NCBI GenBank assembly: GCA_036794395.1
Contig: DAIRGS010000421.1
Location: 1 to 5,094 of the forward strand
DNA: 5,094 bases
DNA from: DASXMX01 sp036794395
GTDB lineage: Bacteria; Planctomycetota; Phycisphaerae; Tepidisphaerales; Tepidisphaeraceae
Direction: 5' to 3'
This document shows positions 1-4,840 of this stretch, in pieces (the stretch's first letter is position 1; each line of letters starts with the position of its first letter). The notes under the pieces are model-generated. The model had not been told where the DNA came from and did no database searches. It saw only the letters and a program-made list of their open reading frames with translations. The position numbers and the translations under genes are program-made.

Positions 1-55
1 GCCCACTGCCCACTGCCCACTGCCCACTGCCCACTGCCCACTGCCCACTGCCCAC
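1..55. repeat. Tandem heptamer array (GCCCACT)n, cut by window edge
   Basis: Seven perfect head-to-tail copies of GCCCACT are followed by a partial eighth. The array begins at the first base, so its true length is unknown. One more isolated unit lies at 103-109. A 7-bp period would shift any reading frame, and no ORF runs through it. The same word family (ACTGCCC, ACTGCCT, ACTGACC) recurs between other genes here. Such arrays resemble the short tandemly repeated repetitive (STRR) heptamers described in cyanobacteria, though this word is different. Confidence 0.95.
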
Positions 56-144
56 CTTTTTCATCCATAAGTCCTTTATTTACCCCCGAACCCTCGCGCG
101 CTGCCCACTTTTGGGCCCCGCCATAAACCCAAGTGCACACCAGC

Positions 145-282
145 TTTAGCCGGACTCCAAAAAACCATGAGAGCGCCGGTCTTCATCCTCCCCCGCGCGC
201 TCAGCATTTTTGGCTCCCGTCACAACCCATTGCAAACAATCACCTTAGCCGGACCTCGAAAAACCATCAGCGCGCCAGCTTC
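145..282. repeat. Imperfect direct repeat, two ~40-bp copies
   Basis: Copy A (145-184) and copy B (244-282) share TTAGCCGGAC, then an A-run ending in AAAAACCAT, then a GCGCC-containing tail ending in CTTC. By eye they are roughly three-quarters identical with small gaps, and start about 99 bp apart. In copy A, CCAGCTTTAGCCGG can fold into a short stem (CCGGCU with AGCUGG, one G-U pair). Copy B has lost that symmetry. The pair could be a decayed duplication or two members of a dispersed intergenic repeat family. Confidence 0.55.
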
Positions 283-354
283 CCACCCAAGAATAAGGAC
301 TTACGGCCGATCTCCCTCCCACCGGCCAAATGAAATTAGCAAGTTGTCGATAAA

Positions 355-381
355 TGCAACGGAATGCAACGCCGTGCAACG
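355..381. repeat. Three TGCAACG direct repeats at exact 10-bp period
   Basis: TGCAACG starts at 355, 365 and 375, with the variable triplets GAA and CCG between copies. Seven identical bases recur three times at one helical turn, so the copies would face the same side of the DNA. They lie just past the stop codon of the minus-strand GGDEF gene, where they read CGTTGCA. A tandem protein-binding site is one reading; a small slippage-derived repeat is the other. Confidence 0.7.
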
Positions 382-405
382 TTTTCACGATGTGCGGCCG
401 AAGGG

Positions 406-1758
406 TCACTGCGGTTCGTCGGCGCCGACGATGGAGATGGTGTTTTTGCCGTTCTTTTTGGCGCCTTGCATGAGGCGTTTGTCGGCTTCTTTGATGAGGG
501 TGTCGGCGTCTTGGCCGTCCCAAGGGAAGACGGCTAATCCCGCGCTGACGGTGAGGGTGCCTTTGCCGGTTTGGCCTAAGAGGGGGAATTCTTCGGAGCT
601 CATGAGGCGTTTGAAGCGTTCGAAGACCTGGAGGGGTTCCTGGGGGGGTCGGGAGGAGGTGTTGGGCTTGGGTTGGCGGGGTTGGCGGGGGCCTTCTTTG
701 TCCCAGAAGACGACGGCGAATTCGTCGCCGCCGATGCGGGCGACGAGGTCGTGCTGGCGGGTGCAGCGTTTCATGAGGGCGGCGGCCTGGCGGAGGATTT
801 CGTCGCCGGTGGCGTGGCCGAACTGGTCATTGTATTTTTTGAAGTCGTCGATGTCGAAGAGCAGGAGGGTGACGGGGAAATGGAGCTGGCGGGCGCGTTC
901 GATGATGGAAGCGAGGAAATGGCGGAAGTAGCGGGAGTTGGCGGAGCCGGTCAGCTCGTCGGTGATGGCGAGCTTCTGCATTTTGTTGTGTCGATCCTGG
1001 AGGGCGGCGACTTTGCCCATGAGCTGGCCGACCTGGGCGAGGGCGTGGCGAGCGACGGTTTCATCGTGCGGCTCGCTGGGCGTGAGCATCAAATGCAGCG
1101 TGCCGACTTCCTCGGCACCGTTGCGGACGGGGTTTGATACATGCACCTGACCTTCGGGAGCTGCCGGGGGCGCTTCGCCGGGGCGGGTGAGGCGGAGTTC
1201 GAGTTCGGGCGCTACATGTGCGTTGATCTGGTTGGCCGCGGCGTTGAGGGCATCGTGCGGATGTGCCAAAAGTGCATCGAGCAGAAGCTCGGCAAGGGGC
1301 GTTCGGGTCAGAGGAGAGAGGGTGACGGGGGGAGTGGGAGAGGGGGAGTCGGGGTTGGAGGGGGCGTTGTCGTCAGCCAGGCGCAGTGGGGGGGATGCAA
1401 AGATCTGAAGGAACTCGGCGGCATTGGCGGGGGTGATCAGATAATCGTCGCAGCCGAACTGCAGCATTTTCTGGGAGAGGATTTCGAGGGTTGGGTGGCC
1501 GAAAAGAAGGAGGCGGGCATCGCCGGCTAATTCGCGAAGGGCTCTGACTGCGGCTTCGGGGCGGCGCTCAAGGGGCTCGGCGGCGGCGAGAACCGTCGTG
1601 AATTGATTTGAGGACAACTCGGCGATGGCATCGAATAAAGTGGGGACGGCAGTTACGCCCACTCCTGGCAGCGCCTGTAACAAAACCCCCTGGAGCTCGC
1701 GCCCAGCGTCTCCAACTAATAGCACCCGCTCTTGAACCAGTCGAACCATGTTGCTCAC
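406..1758 (-). CDS. Diguanylate cyclase: degenerate receiver + GAF-like region + GGDEF
   Basis: Predicted to make the second messenger cyclic di-GMP from two GTP in the cytoplasm; 450 residues. The C-terminal GGDEF domain (about 262-445) looks catalytically complete: DELT 267-270, FDIDDFK 301-307 with metal-binding D302, NDQFGHATGD 310-319, and GGDEF at 343-347. An RxxD inhibitory site (R334-D337) sits exactly five residues before GGDEF, so product inhibition is expected. Residues 10-120 look like a receiver fold without its chemistry: the acceptor-Asp region reads TTVLAAAEP and the usual Lys of 'TKP' is Thr (YLITP). Residues 150-257 resemble a weak GAF-like sensor leading into a signalling helix. 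Two Pro-rich stretches stand out, a linker (125-149) and an insertion after GGDEF (355-376). The start is GTG, with no clear ribosome site; ATG at 1747-1749, preceded by GTGAG, is equally possible. The heptamer array lies immediately upstream. Confidence 0.95.
   Translation of the reverse strand: MSNMVRLVQERVLLVGDAGRELQGVLLQALPGVGVTAVPTLFDAIAELSSNQFTTVLAAAEPLERRPEAAVRALRELAGDARLLLFGHPTLEILSQKMLQFGCDDYLITPANAAEFLQIFASPPLRLADDNAPSNPDSPSPTPPVTLSPLTRTPLAELLLDALLAHPHDALNAAANQINAHVAPELELRLTRPGEAPPAAPEGQVHVSNPVRNGAEEVGTLHLMLTPSEPHDETVARHALAQVGQLMGKVAALQDRHNKMQKLAITDELTGSANSRYFRHFLASIIERARQLHFPVTLLLFDIDDFKKYNDQFGHATGDEILRQAAALMKRCTRQHDLVARIGGDEFAVVFWDKEGPRQPRQPKPNTSSRPPQEPLQVFERFKRLMSSEEFPLLGQTGKGTLTVSAGLAVFPWDGQDADTLIKEADKRLMQGAKKNGKNTISIVGADEPQ
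1327..1364 (+). other. G-quadruplex-capable G-tract run inside the GGDEF gene
   Basis: Five G-tracts of 6, 3, 5, 4 and 5 bases are separated by gaps of 3, 3, 4 and 5 bases on the plus strand, which is the template strand of this gene. This fits the simple G3+N1-7 quadruplex pattern. On the coding strand the run encodes the Pro/Ser-rich linker between the receiver-like and GAF-like regions. It may be only a by-product of proline codons in a GC-rich genome. Confidence 0.5.
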
Positions 1759-1766
1759 AACTTATT

Positions 1767-1794
1767 ACTGCCTACTGCCTACTGCCTACTGCCC
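1767..1794. repeat. Tandem heptamer array, ACTGCCT x3 + ACTGCCC
   Basis: Four in-phase heptamers: three ACTGCCT and a last ACTGCCC. They lie directly in front of the GGDEF start codon (1758, minus strand), where they would fall in the leader or core promoter of that gene. One further ACTGCCC stands at 1929-1935, beyond the REP-like palindrome, preceded by a damaged CTGCC. The two heptamer pieces therefore bracket the palindrome. Confidence 0.9.
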
Positions 1795-1833
1795 CGACGG
1801 CGATCGCATGTTTCTGGCCCGGCGGCCCATATC

Positions 1834-1901
1834 GGGAGTGCGAGGCTCCTGCCGAGCAAATGTACCTGAAAAAATGCGCTCGGCGGGAGCCTCGCACTCC
1901 C
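1834..1901. repeat. REP-like palindrome, 24-bp arms around a 20-bp loop
   Basis: The left arm 1834-1857 (GGGAGTGCGAGG...) and right arm 1878-1901 (...CCTCGCACTCCC) are reverse complements at 23 of 24 positions; the odd position would be a G-U pair in one RNA strand. The loop is A-rich. A weaker outer pair, GGCGATCGCA at 1799-1808 with TGCGATTGCC at 1914-1923, flanks it. No T-run follows on either strand, so it does not look like an intrinsic terminator. Its size, GC-rich symmetry and intergenic site fit repetitive extragenic palindromes, which RAYT-type transposases are known to mobilise in other bacteria. No transposase is present here. Confidence 0.75.
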
Positions 1902-1938
1902 AGTAAAGGCAGGTGCGATTGCCCTGCCACTGCCCAGT

Positions 1939-2502
1939 TCAACTCTCTTCCCCCGCCGGCGGCACGCTTGGCTGCTCCTGAAGCAGGGCCTTCAATTCTT
2001 CGCCGGACAGGATGGGTTCATCAGGTTCCATTTCGTCGTCGGTCTCGTCCTGGGAAGATACAGATCGATCAATGACCGAGGGCACATCAGCCGCGATTTG
2101 CGGGAGATCCAGACCCGAATCGCGAGAGAGGCCCTGGACGGCAATTCGGTGAAGGCCGTCATCGTCCAGCAGGCCATCGGCACCAAGGCTCATCGCCTCG
2201 GCCAAGGCCGCCTGGCGGCCATCGGTGTGTGCCAGCCACAATTCGACATGCGGATACCGCCGTTTGACTGAGGAGATGATGGAGAGCTCTTCACGGTACA
2301 GTCCGCTGAGGCTGAGGATCATGGCGCGATACACCAGTGGTCGGCGACAGAGTTCGGTCATGGCGGCGTAGGGGTCGTCGGCTTCGCCGCAGCCGTAGCC
2401 GAGGCGTGCAAGAGTTGCTCGAACATCAGCGCGTGCAGCGGGATTGCTGACGAGCAGCGCCCGGCCGGTTGGTCTTGTGACTGGCAAACTCACTTGGGAC
2501 AT
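1939..2502 (-). CDS. Stand-alone degenerate receiver-like protein with acidic tail and FliM-like motif
   Basis: A 187-residue cytoplasmic protein, probably a signalling adaptor. Residues 12-120 read like a response-regulator receiver: GRALLVSN (strand 1), MILSLSGL (strand 3), VELWLAH (strand 4), AMSLGADGLLDDDGL (the usual 'GADDYLTKP' region). The acidic pair is Ser19-Asn20, the phospho-acceptor position is Ser64 and the Lys is replaced, so phosphotransfer is not expected. An acidic linker (151-162) leads to ILSGEELKALL (164-174), which resembles the N-terminal 'LSQ-EIDALL' peptide of FliM and FliN. I chose ATG 2502 over the in-frame ATG at 2556. Two GGAG motifs lie 4 and 11 bases before it, and the longer start overlaps a likely -10 box. 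The GGDEF gene follows 180 bp downstream on the same strand, so they may be co-transcribed or only neighbours. The exact family is not recognised. Confidence 0.82.
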   Translation of the reverse strand: MSQVSLPVTRPTGRALLVSNPAARADVRATLARLGYGCGEADDPYAAMTELCRRPLVYRAMILSLSGLYREELSIISSVKRRYPHVELWLAHTDGRQAALAEAMSLGADGLLDDDGLHRIAVQGLSRDSGLDLPQIAADVPSVIDRSVSSQDETDDEMEPDEPILSGEELKALLQEQPSVPPAGEES

Positions 2503-2530
2503 CCCGCTCCGTACTCCATCCCACGTTTCA

Positions 2531-2551
2531 TGGATGTGTGGCGCACATCCA
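2531..2551. promoter_or_regulatory. Perfect 8-bp dyad at the start of the minus-strand transcript
   Basis: TGGATGTG (2531-2538) and CACATCCA (2544-2551) are perfect reverse complements around a 5-bp centre. The dyad abuts the predicted minus-strand -10 box and would cover the transcription start. It could be a repressor operator or a leader hairpin in the mRNA of the receiver-like gene. The symmetry is seen; the function is inferred. Confidence 0.5.
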
Positions 2552-2579
2552 ATCATACTTCATAGGGACCGGGTTGCAA
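2552..2579 (-). promoter_or_regulatory. Candidate sigma70-type promoter for the receiver-like gene
   Basis: On the minus strand, TTGCAA (2574-2579) is followed after 16 bp by TATGAT (2552-2557). These match TTGACA and TATAAT at four and five of six positions. Transcription would start near 2545, leaving a leader of about 40 bases before the ATG at 2502. The -10 box overlaps the alternative ATG at 2554-2556, which argues against that start. Confidence 0.45.
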
Positions 2580-2665
2580 TTTGGCTAGCTGTAAACAGGA
2601 ACATGCAAACGCGGGAGGGTGAGAGAGTTGGCGCTGGCGTCAATCCCTGTCCGTGGTACTCAGAA

Positions 2666-2691
2666 AACTTGACAGCAAGTCGCGTCAAGTT
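2666..2691. promoter_or_regulatory. Perfect 8-bp dyad over the -35 box and spacer
   Basis: AACTTGAC (2666-2673) and GTCAAGTT (2684-2691) are exact reverse complements, 10 bp apart. The left arm contains five of the six bases of the TTGACA -35 box, and the right arm touches the -10 box. A dimeric protein bound here would block RNA polymerase, so a repressor operator is the natural reading. The regulator is not in this window as far as I can tell. Confidence 0.5.
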
Positions 2692-2696
2692 AGGAT
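2669..2696 (+). promoter_or_regulatory. Candidate sigma70-type promoter for the coiled-coil gene
   Basis: A perfect TTGACA (2669-2674) is followed after 16 bp by TAGGAT (2691-2696), which matches TATAAT at four positions. It points at the gene starting at 2873 and would give a leader of about 170 bases. It is the best rightward promoter I can find in this gap. Confidence 0.55.
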
Positions 2697-2788
2697 GCTC
2701 ATGGCGTTTTTGGGCCGGAATCGCGTATTGTCGTGCAAGCGATTGGGTCGGTCCGATAACGCTGGCGGAAGAGTAGATTTAGACTAAT

Positions 2789-2805
2789 TTGCCGAGGCCC
2801 GGCAA
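2789..2805 (+). promoter_or_regulatory. Leader hairpin before the coiled-coil gene
   Basis: TTGCCG (2789-2794) pairs with CGGCAA (2800-2805) around a 5-base loop AGGCC. No T-run follows, so it is not an obvious terminator. It lies about 55 bases before the AAGGAG ribosome site and may only be a stable leader structure. Confidence 0.3.
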
Positions 2806-2872
2806 CAGCTTGAATTGACCCTGACCGCTCGGGAATACACCACTGCCGGACAGCTTCGTCCAAGGAGCCCCC

Positions 2873-3742
2873 GTGAGCGCCCTGACCAAAACATTTGTTC
2901 TTTTACTGGTTGTTCTCTCGCTTGTGGAAACGGCGGGAATTGTCGTCTACGTCAACCGCGCCCAGTATTTCTCCAAGGCGTTGACGGACATTCGGGCGGA
3001 GGCCAACCAGGAAAAGGTGAAAGCCGCGACGGCAACGGATGCGGCTAACCTCGCGGAAGTCGCCCGGTCGCAGGCGCAGTCCGACCTTCAGAACTTTCGG
3101 AATTTATCCCAGCAGACGACTGACGGGCTTCGCGCTGCGGGCTTTGAAAAGGACACTCAGATCGCCCAACTGAACAACAACCTGCTTCAGACGACTGCCG
3201 CCCAGAAAAGTGCGGGTGACGCGTTGCTGGTGGCTCAGAAGGCCGTCGATATGCAGAACACCCAGATGGCCGAGCTCCGCAAGCAGAGCCTCGATCTTCA
3301 AAAGCGTGATTCGGAAAACAGCCTCGCGCTGATCGCGTTGAACAGCAAGTATGACACGGTTAACCGGCAGTGGCGCGATGTCACGGAGCAGAACGCCGAG
3401 CTTCAGAACAATTACAGGTCTGTGAGCGAAAGTGCGAAGCGCGCTGGAGTGAGCTTGAACAAGGACGCCCCGGTCCTTAATCCCGAAGCGATGGTGAAGG
3501 TTGAAGGGGTTGTCCGCAGCAAGTCCAACGTGAACGGCATCGACATGGCGACCATCTCGGTCGGCAGTGCCGATCAGGTCACCAGAGGCATGCGTTTTTC
3601 GGTGATCGATCCCCACTCTTCAGATCCATTCTTGGGCTACCTGATCGTCGACAAGGTTGAGCCCAACGAAGCGATCGGCCATCTCAACGGCCCCCGCGTG
3701 AACCAGATTCGCGCCGGTGTCGAAGTGCGGACGCAGCTTTAA
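2873..3742 (+). CDS. Membrane-anchored coiled-coil protein with C-terminal beta-rich domain
   Basis: A 289-residue protein, likely anchored in the inner membrane with its body outside the cytoplasm. Residues 7-27 (VLLLVVLSLVETAGIVVYV) form one hydrophobic span after a Lys. Residues 36-185 are Ala/Gln/Asn/Lys-rich without Pro, which reads as a long coiled coil. Residues 205-289 form a compact strand-rich domain (VEGVVRSKSNVNG, MATISVGSADQVTRGMRFSV, FLGYLIVDKV). The order span, coiled coil, beta domain, and the 'I-x-x-GS-x-D-x-V-x-x-GM' rhythm, recall MreC. The resemblance is weak and no mreB or mreD is present, so I leave the function open. The start is GTG with AAGGAG five bases upstream, a strong site. 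A 61-residue membrane protein follows after 122 bp, and the two are likely partners. Confidence 0.87.
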   Translation: MSALTKTFVLLLVVLSLVETAGIVVYVNRAQYFSKALTDIRAEANQEKVKAATATDAANLAEVARSQAQSDLQNFRNLSQQTTDGLRAAGFEKDTQIAQLNNNLLQTTAAQKSAGDALLVAQKAVDMQNTQMAELRKQSLDLQKRDSENSLALIALNSKYDTVNRQWRDVTEQNAELQNNYRSVSESAKRAGVSLNKDAPVLNPEAMVKVEGVVRSKSNVNGIDMATISVGSADQVTRGMRFSVIDPHSSDPFLGYLIVDKVEPNEAIGHLNGPRVNQIRAGVEVRTQL

Positions 3743-3752
3743 GATTTGTTCG

Positions 3753-3844
3753 TGGTCAGTGGCCAGTTGTCAGTTGTGAAGGCAGACGTTGGCGACAAAC
3801 GACAACTGATCGGCGACTGACCACTGACCACTGACCACTGACCA
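3753..3844. repeat. Inverted heptamer array (TGGTCAG series facing CTGACCA x4)
   Basis: The left side reads TGGTCAG, TGGCCAG, TTGTCAG, TTGTGAA in phase. The right side reads CAACTGA, TCGGCGA, then four perfect CTGACCA copies (3817-3844), also in phase. The halves are imperfect reverse complements, so the 122-bp gap between two envelope genes can fold into a long stem with a loop of about 25 bases. No T-run follows. As RNA it could shield the upstream message or lower read-through into the small gene. The array ends 6 bases before the AAGGA ribosome site of that gene. Confidence 0.88.
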
Positions 3845-3864
3845 TTGGCGAAGGACATTCAACC

Positions 3865-4050
3865 ATGACGCGTTCCCCACGAGATCAGGTACAGGTGAAG
3901 GCCGGCAGCGATGTGTTCACCGCGCTGGCGGCGGTGGCGGCGGTGGTGACGCTCATCGGAATCATCGTGATGTTCGTCAGTGCAAGCTCCAATTTCGGCG
4001 AAAACCTTTTCACGCCGAGCGGCTCGACCTCGGTGGCCGGGGGACGGTAG
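3865..4050 (+). CDS. 61-residue single-span membrane protein
   Basis: A small protein with a polar, charged N-terminus (1-17), one strongly hydrophobic stretch (about 18-40, ALAAVAAVVTLIGIIVMFVS) and a short Gly/Ser/Thr-rich tail after FGENLF. Two Arg and two Lys precede the span, which favours an N-in orientation. AAGGA lies nine bases before the ATG, a normal distance, so translation is credible despite the size. It follows the anchored coiled-coil gene on the same strand, and a GNAT gene begins 43 bp later. A structural or adaptor role beside the coiled-coil protein is inference. I do not recognise a named family. The larger overlapping frame that begins at 3980 is not needed if the GNAT starts at 4094. 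Confidence 0.78.
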   Translation: MTRSPRDQVQVKAGSDVFTALAAVAAVVTLIGIIVMFVSASSNFGENLFTPSGSTSVAGGR

Positions 4051-4093
4051 TCGCGGTTCAGCAGTAGGGGAGCCCGGCTCGGCTCCGTGGCGC

Positions 4094-4717
4094 GTGGGCT
4101 TTTTCTTCAGGCGGTTTCAATTCCTCGATCCTGGTCCGCTGATCGACGGCGAACTGGAATTGGTCCCCCCCGATCCACAATGGTTCGATGATTTACTCGA
4201 CGCCTGCGCGCATCCGTTGACGGTCGAGCAAGCCCCGGACGAGGCAAGGACCAGCCACAAGCAGCTCGAGCAATTTTTGCGAATCGCGCCATGGGGGCAT
4301 GAGCCGTCCGACACGGCGGCAGGGCGGGTTCCACAATACCATTTCTGGATGCGCATCCGGCCTGATTCGGGGCTGGCCGCTTCCAGCATGCCGCCGGTTC
4401 GAATTGCCGGGGGAATCGGCCTTCGCATTGGCCGGGCTCGTAACGTGGAAATGTACTACGGTCACCTGGGGTATCACGTGTACCCGCCCGCCCGCGGCCG
4501 TCGATACGCCGAGCGGGCGTGCCGGCTGTTGTTCCCTCTGGCGCGGCGGCACGGACTCAAGACCGTGTGGATCACCTGCAATCCCGACAACTTCGCCTCC
4601 CGCCGAACCTGCGAGCGGCTGGGTGGGGTATTGATAAGCATCGTCGCGGTGCCGGATGACGACCCGCTGTATGCGCGCGGCGAGCTGGAGAAATGCAGGT
4701 ATCGGATCGATTTGTGA
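4094..4717 (+). CDS. GNAT-family N-acetyltransferase
   Basis: A predicted cytoplasmic acetyl-CoA-dependent N-acetyltransferase of 207 residues; the substrate is unknown. The N-terminal part carries FLDPGPLIDGELELV (10-24). The core follows: RIAGGIGLRIG (113-123), then GHLGYHVYPPARGRRYAE (123-140), the acetyl-CoA pyrophosphate loop. Then comes TCNPDNFASRRTCERLGG (161-178), with the Asn and Ser typical of this group, which I place near COG3981. In the R-x-x-G-x-G/A loop the conserved Gly is Arg137 (R134-G-R-R-Y-A139), which is odd and could weaken cofactor binding. I chose GTG 4094 because it sits just before the first conserved residues. GGGGAG lies 21 bases upstream, too far to be convincing. 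An in-frame ATG at 3980 would overlap the small membrane gene by 71 bases and add a low-quality Arg/Gly-rich leader. Confidence 0.85.
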   Translation: MGFFFRRFQFLDPGPLIDGELELVPPDPQWFDDLLDACAHPLTVEQAPDEARTSHKQLEQFLRIAPWGHEPSDTAAGRVPQYHFWMRIRPDSGLAASSMPPVRIAGGIGLRIGRARNVEMYYGHLGYHVYPPARGRRYAERACRLLFPLARRHGLKTVWITCNPDNFASRRTCERLGGVLISIVAVPDDDPLYARGELEKCRYRIDL

Positions 4718-4724
4718 GAGTTGA

Positions 4725-4740
4725 CCGGTTGGGAAACTGG
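4725..4740 (+). terminator. Possible weak 3' hairpin after the GNAT gene
   Basis: CCGGTT and AACTGG can pair as a 6-bp stem with one G-U pair and a GGGA loop, eight bases after the GNAT stop codon. No U-run follows, so this is at best a stabilising 3' stem or a weak stop signal. Confidence 0.25.
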
Positions 4741-4772
4741 GCCTCATCCTTCGAGTCATCGCATCCATTCAC

Positions 4773-4840
4773 TGTCGCAAGTGTCGCACGGACCCCCCGT
4801 TTTTAGCCTGAAAACCGACCTCTATGCGACACTTGCGACA
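4773..4840. repeat. Perfect 16-bp inverted repeat made of TGTCGCA words
   Basis: TGTCGCAAGTGTCGCA (4773-4788) is the exact reverse complement of TGCGACACTTGCGACA (4825-4840), with a 36-bp centre. Each arm is itself two TGTCGCA words 9 bp apart. Further copies stand at 4962-4968 (reverse) and 4989-4995 (forward), and CGCACGAAA occurs at 4846 and 4992. The centre contains a 4-bp stem (ACGG/CCGT) followed by five T (4800-4804), a very weak terminator candidate. Possible roles are a 3' stem-loop of the GNAT message, a protein-binding cluster or a dispersed repeat. Confidence 0.8.

Larger units (their letters stand above)
56..405. other. Non-coding, repeat-bearing stretch downstream of the GGDEF gene
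   Basis: I find no convincing gene in these 350 bases. The short open frames lack a ribosome binding site and protein-like composition, and the longer ones overlap the GGDEF gene antisense. The stretch holds one isolated GCCCACT, an imperfect direct repeat and a triplet of 10-bp-spaced TGCAACG words. It lies downstream of the minus-strand GGDEF gene. No hairpin with a following U-run is visible there, so I cannot place a terminator for that gene. Confidence 0.6.
2503..2872. other. 370-bp divergent control region
   Basis: This stretch separates the leftward signalling genes from the rightward envelope genes. It holds a candidate promoter in each direction and one perfect 8-bp dyad at each promoter. 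The rightward leader, about 170 bases, has a short hairpin and ends in a good ribosome binding site. The 110-codon plus-strand frame at 2444-2776 has no ribosome site and no recognisable composition, so I do not call it a gene. Confidence 0.6.

Noticed and set aside
1..55. CRISPR array
   Set aside because: The repeat unit is 7 bp with no spacers, so this is a simple tandem repeat; no cas genes are present.
673..1137. Long plus-strand open frames opposite the GGDEF gene (also 167-931 and 1141-1530)
   Set aside because: They are antisense to a gene with unmistakable GGDEF motifs. Their Gly/Val/Glu- or Arg/Ser-rich compositions are what GC-rich codons give when read on the other strand.
1800..1807. 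GCGATCGC, the HIP1 word of cyanobacteria, as a lineage marker
   Set aside because: Only one copy is seen, inside an imperfect palindrome; HIP1 is diagnostic only when highly frequent.
1834..1901. Intrinsic terminator for the receiver-like gene
   Set aside because: The stem is strong but no T-run follows on the minus strand, and the 24-bp arms with a 20-base loop are unusually large for such a terminator.
2503..2556. Longer start of the receiver-like gene at ATG 2556
   Set aside because: That ATG lies inside a likely -10 box and lacks a good ribosome site, whereas ATG 2502 has two GGAG motifs and still includes the whole receiver-like domain.
2444..2776. 110-codon plus-strand frame across the divergent control region
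   Set aside because: No ribosome site, no recognisable motif, and it overlaps both the receiver-like gene start and both candidate promoters.
3104..3616. 170-codon minus-strand frame opposite the coiled-coil gene
   Set aside because: The plus-strand frame has a strong ribosome site, a membrane span and a coherent coiled coil; the antisense frame has none of these.
3980..4093. Upstream extension of the GNAT gene to ATG 3980
   Set aside because: It would overlap the small membrane gene by 71 bases, has no ribosome site, and adds an Arg/Pro/Gly-rich leader unlike the GNAT fold.
4193..4768. 191-codon minus-strand frame opposite the GNAT gene
   Set aside because: It lies opposite a recognisable acetyltransferase core, and its sequence is Arg/Pro/His-rich without family features.
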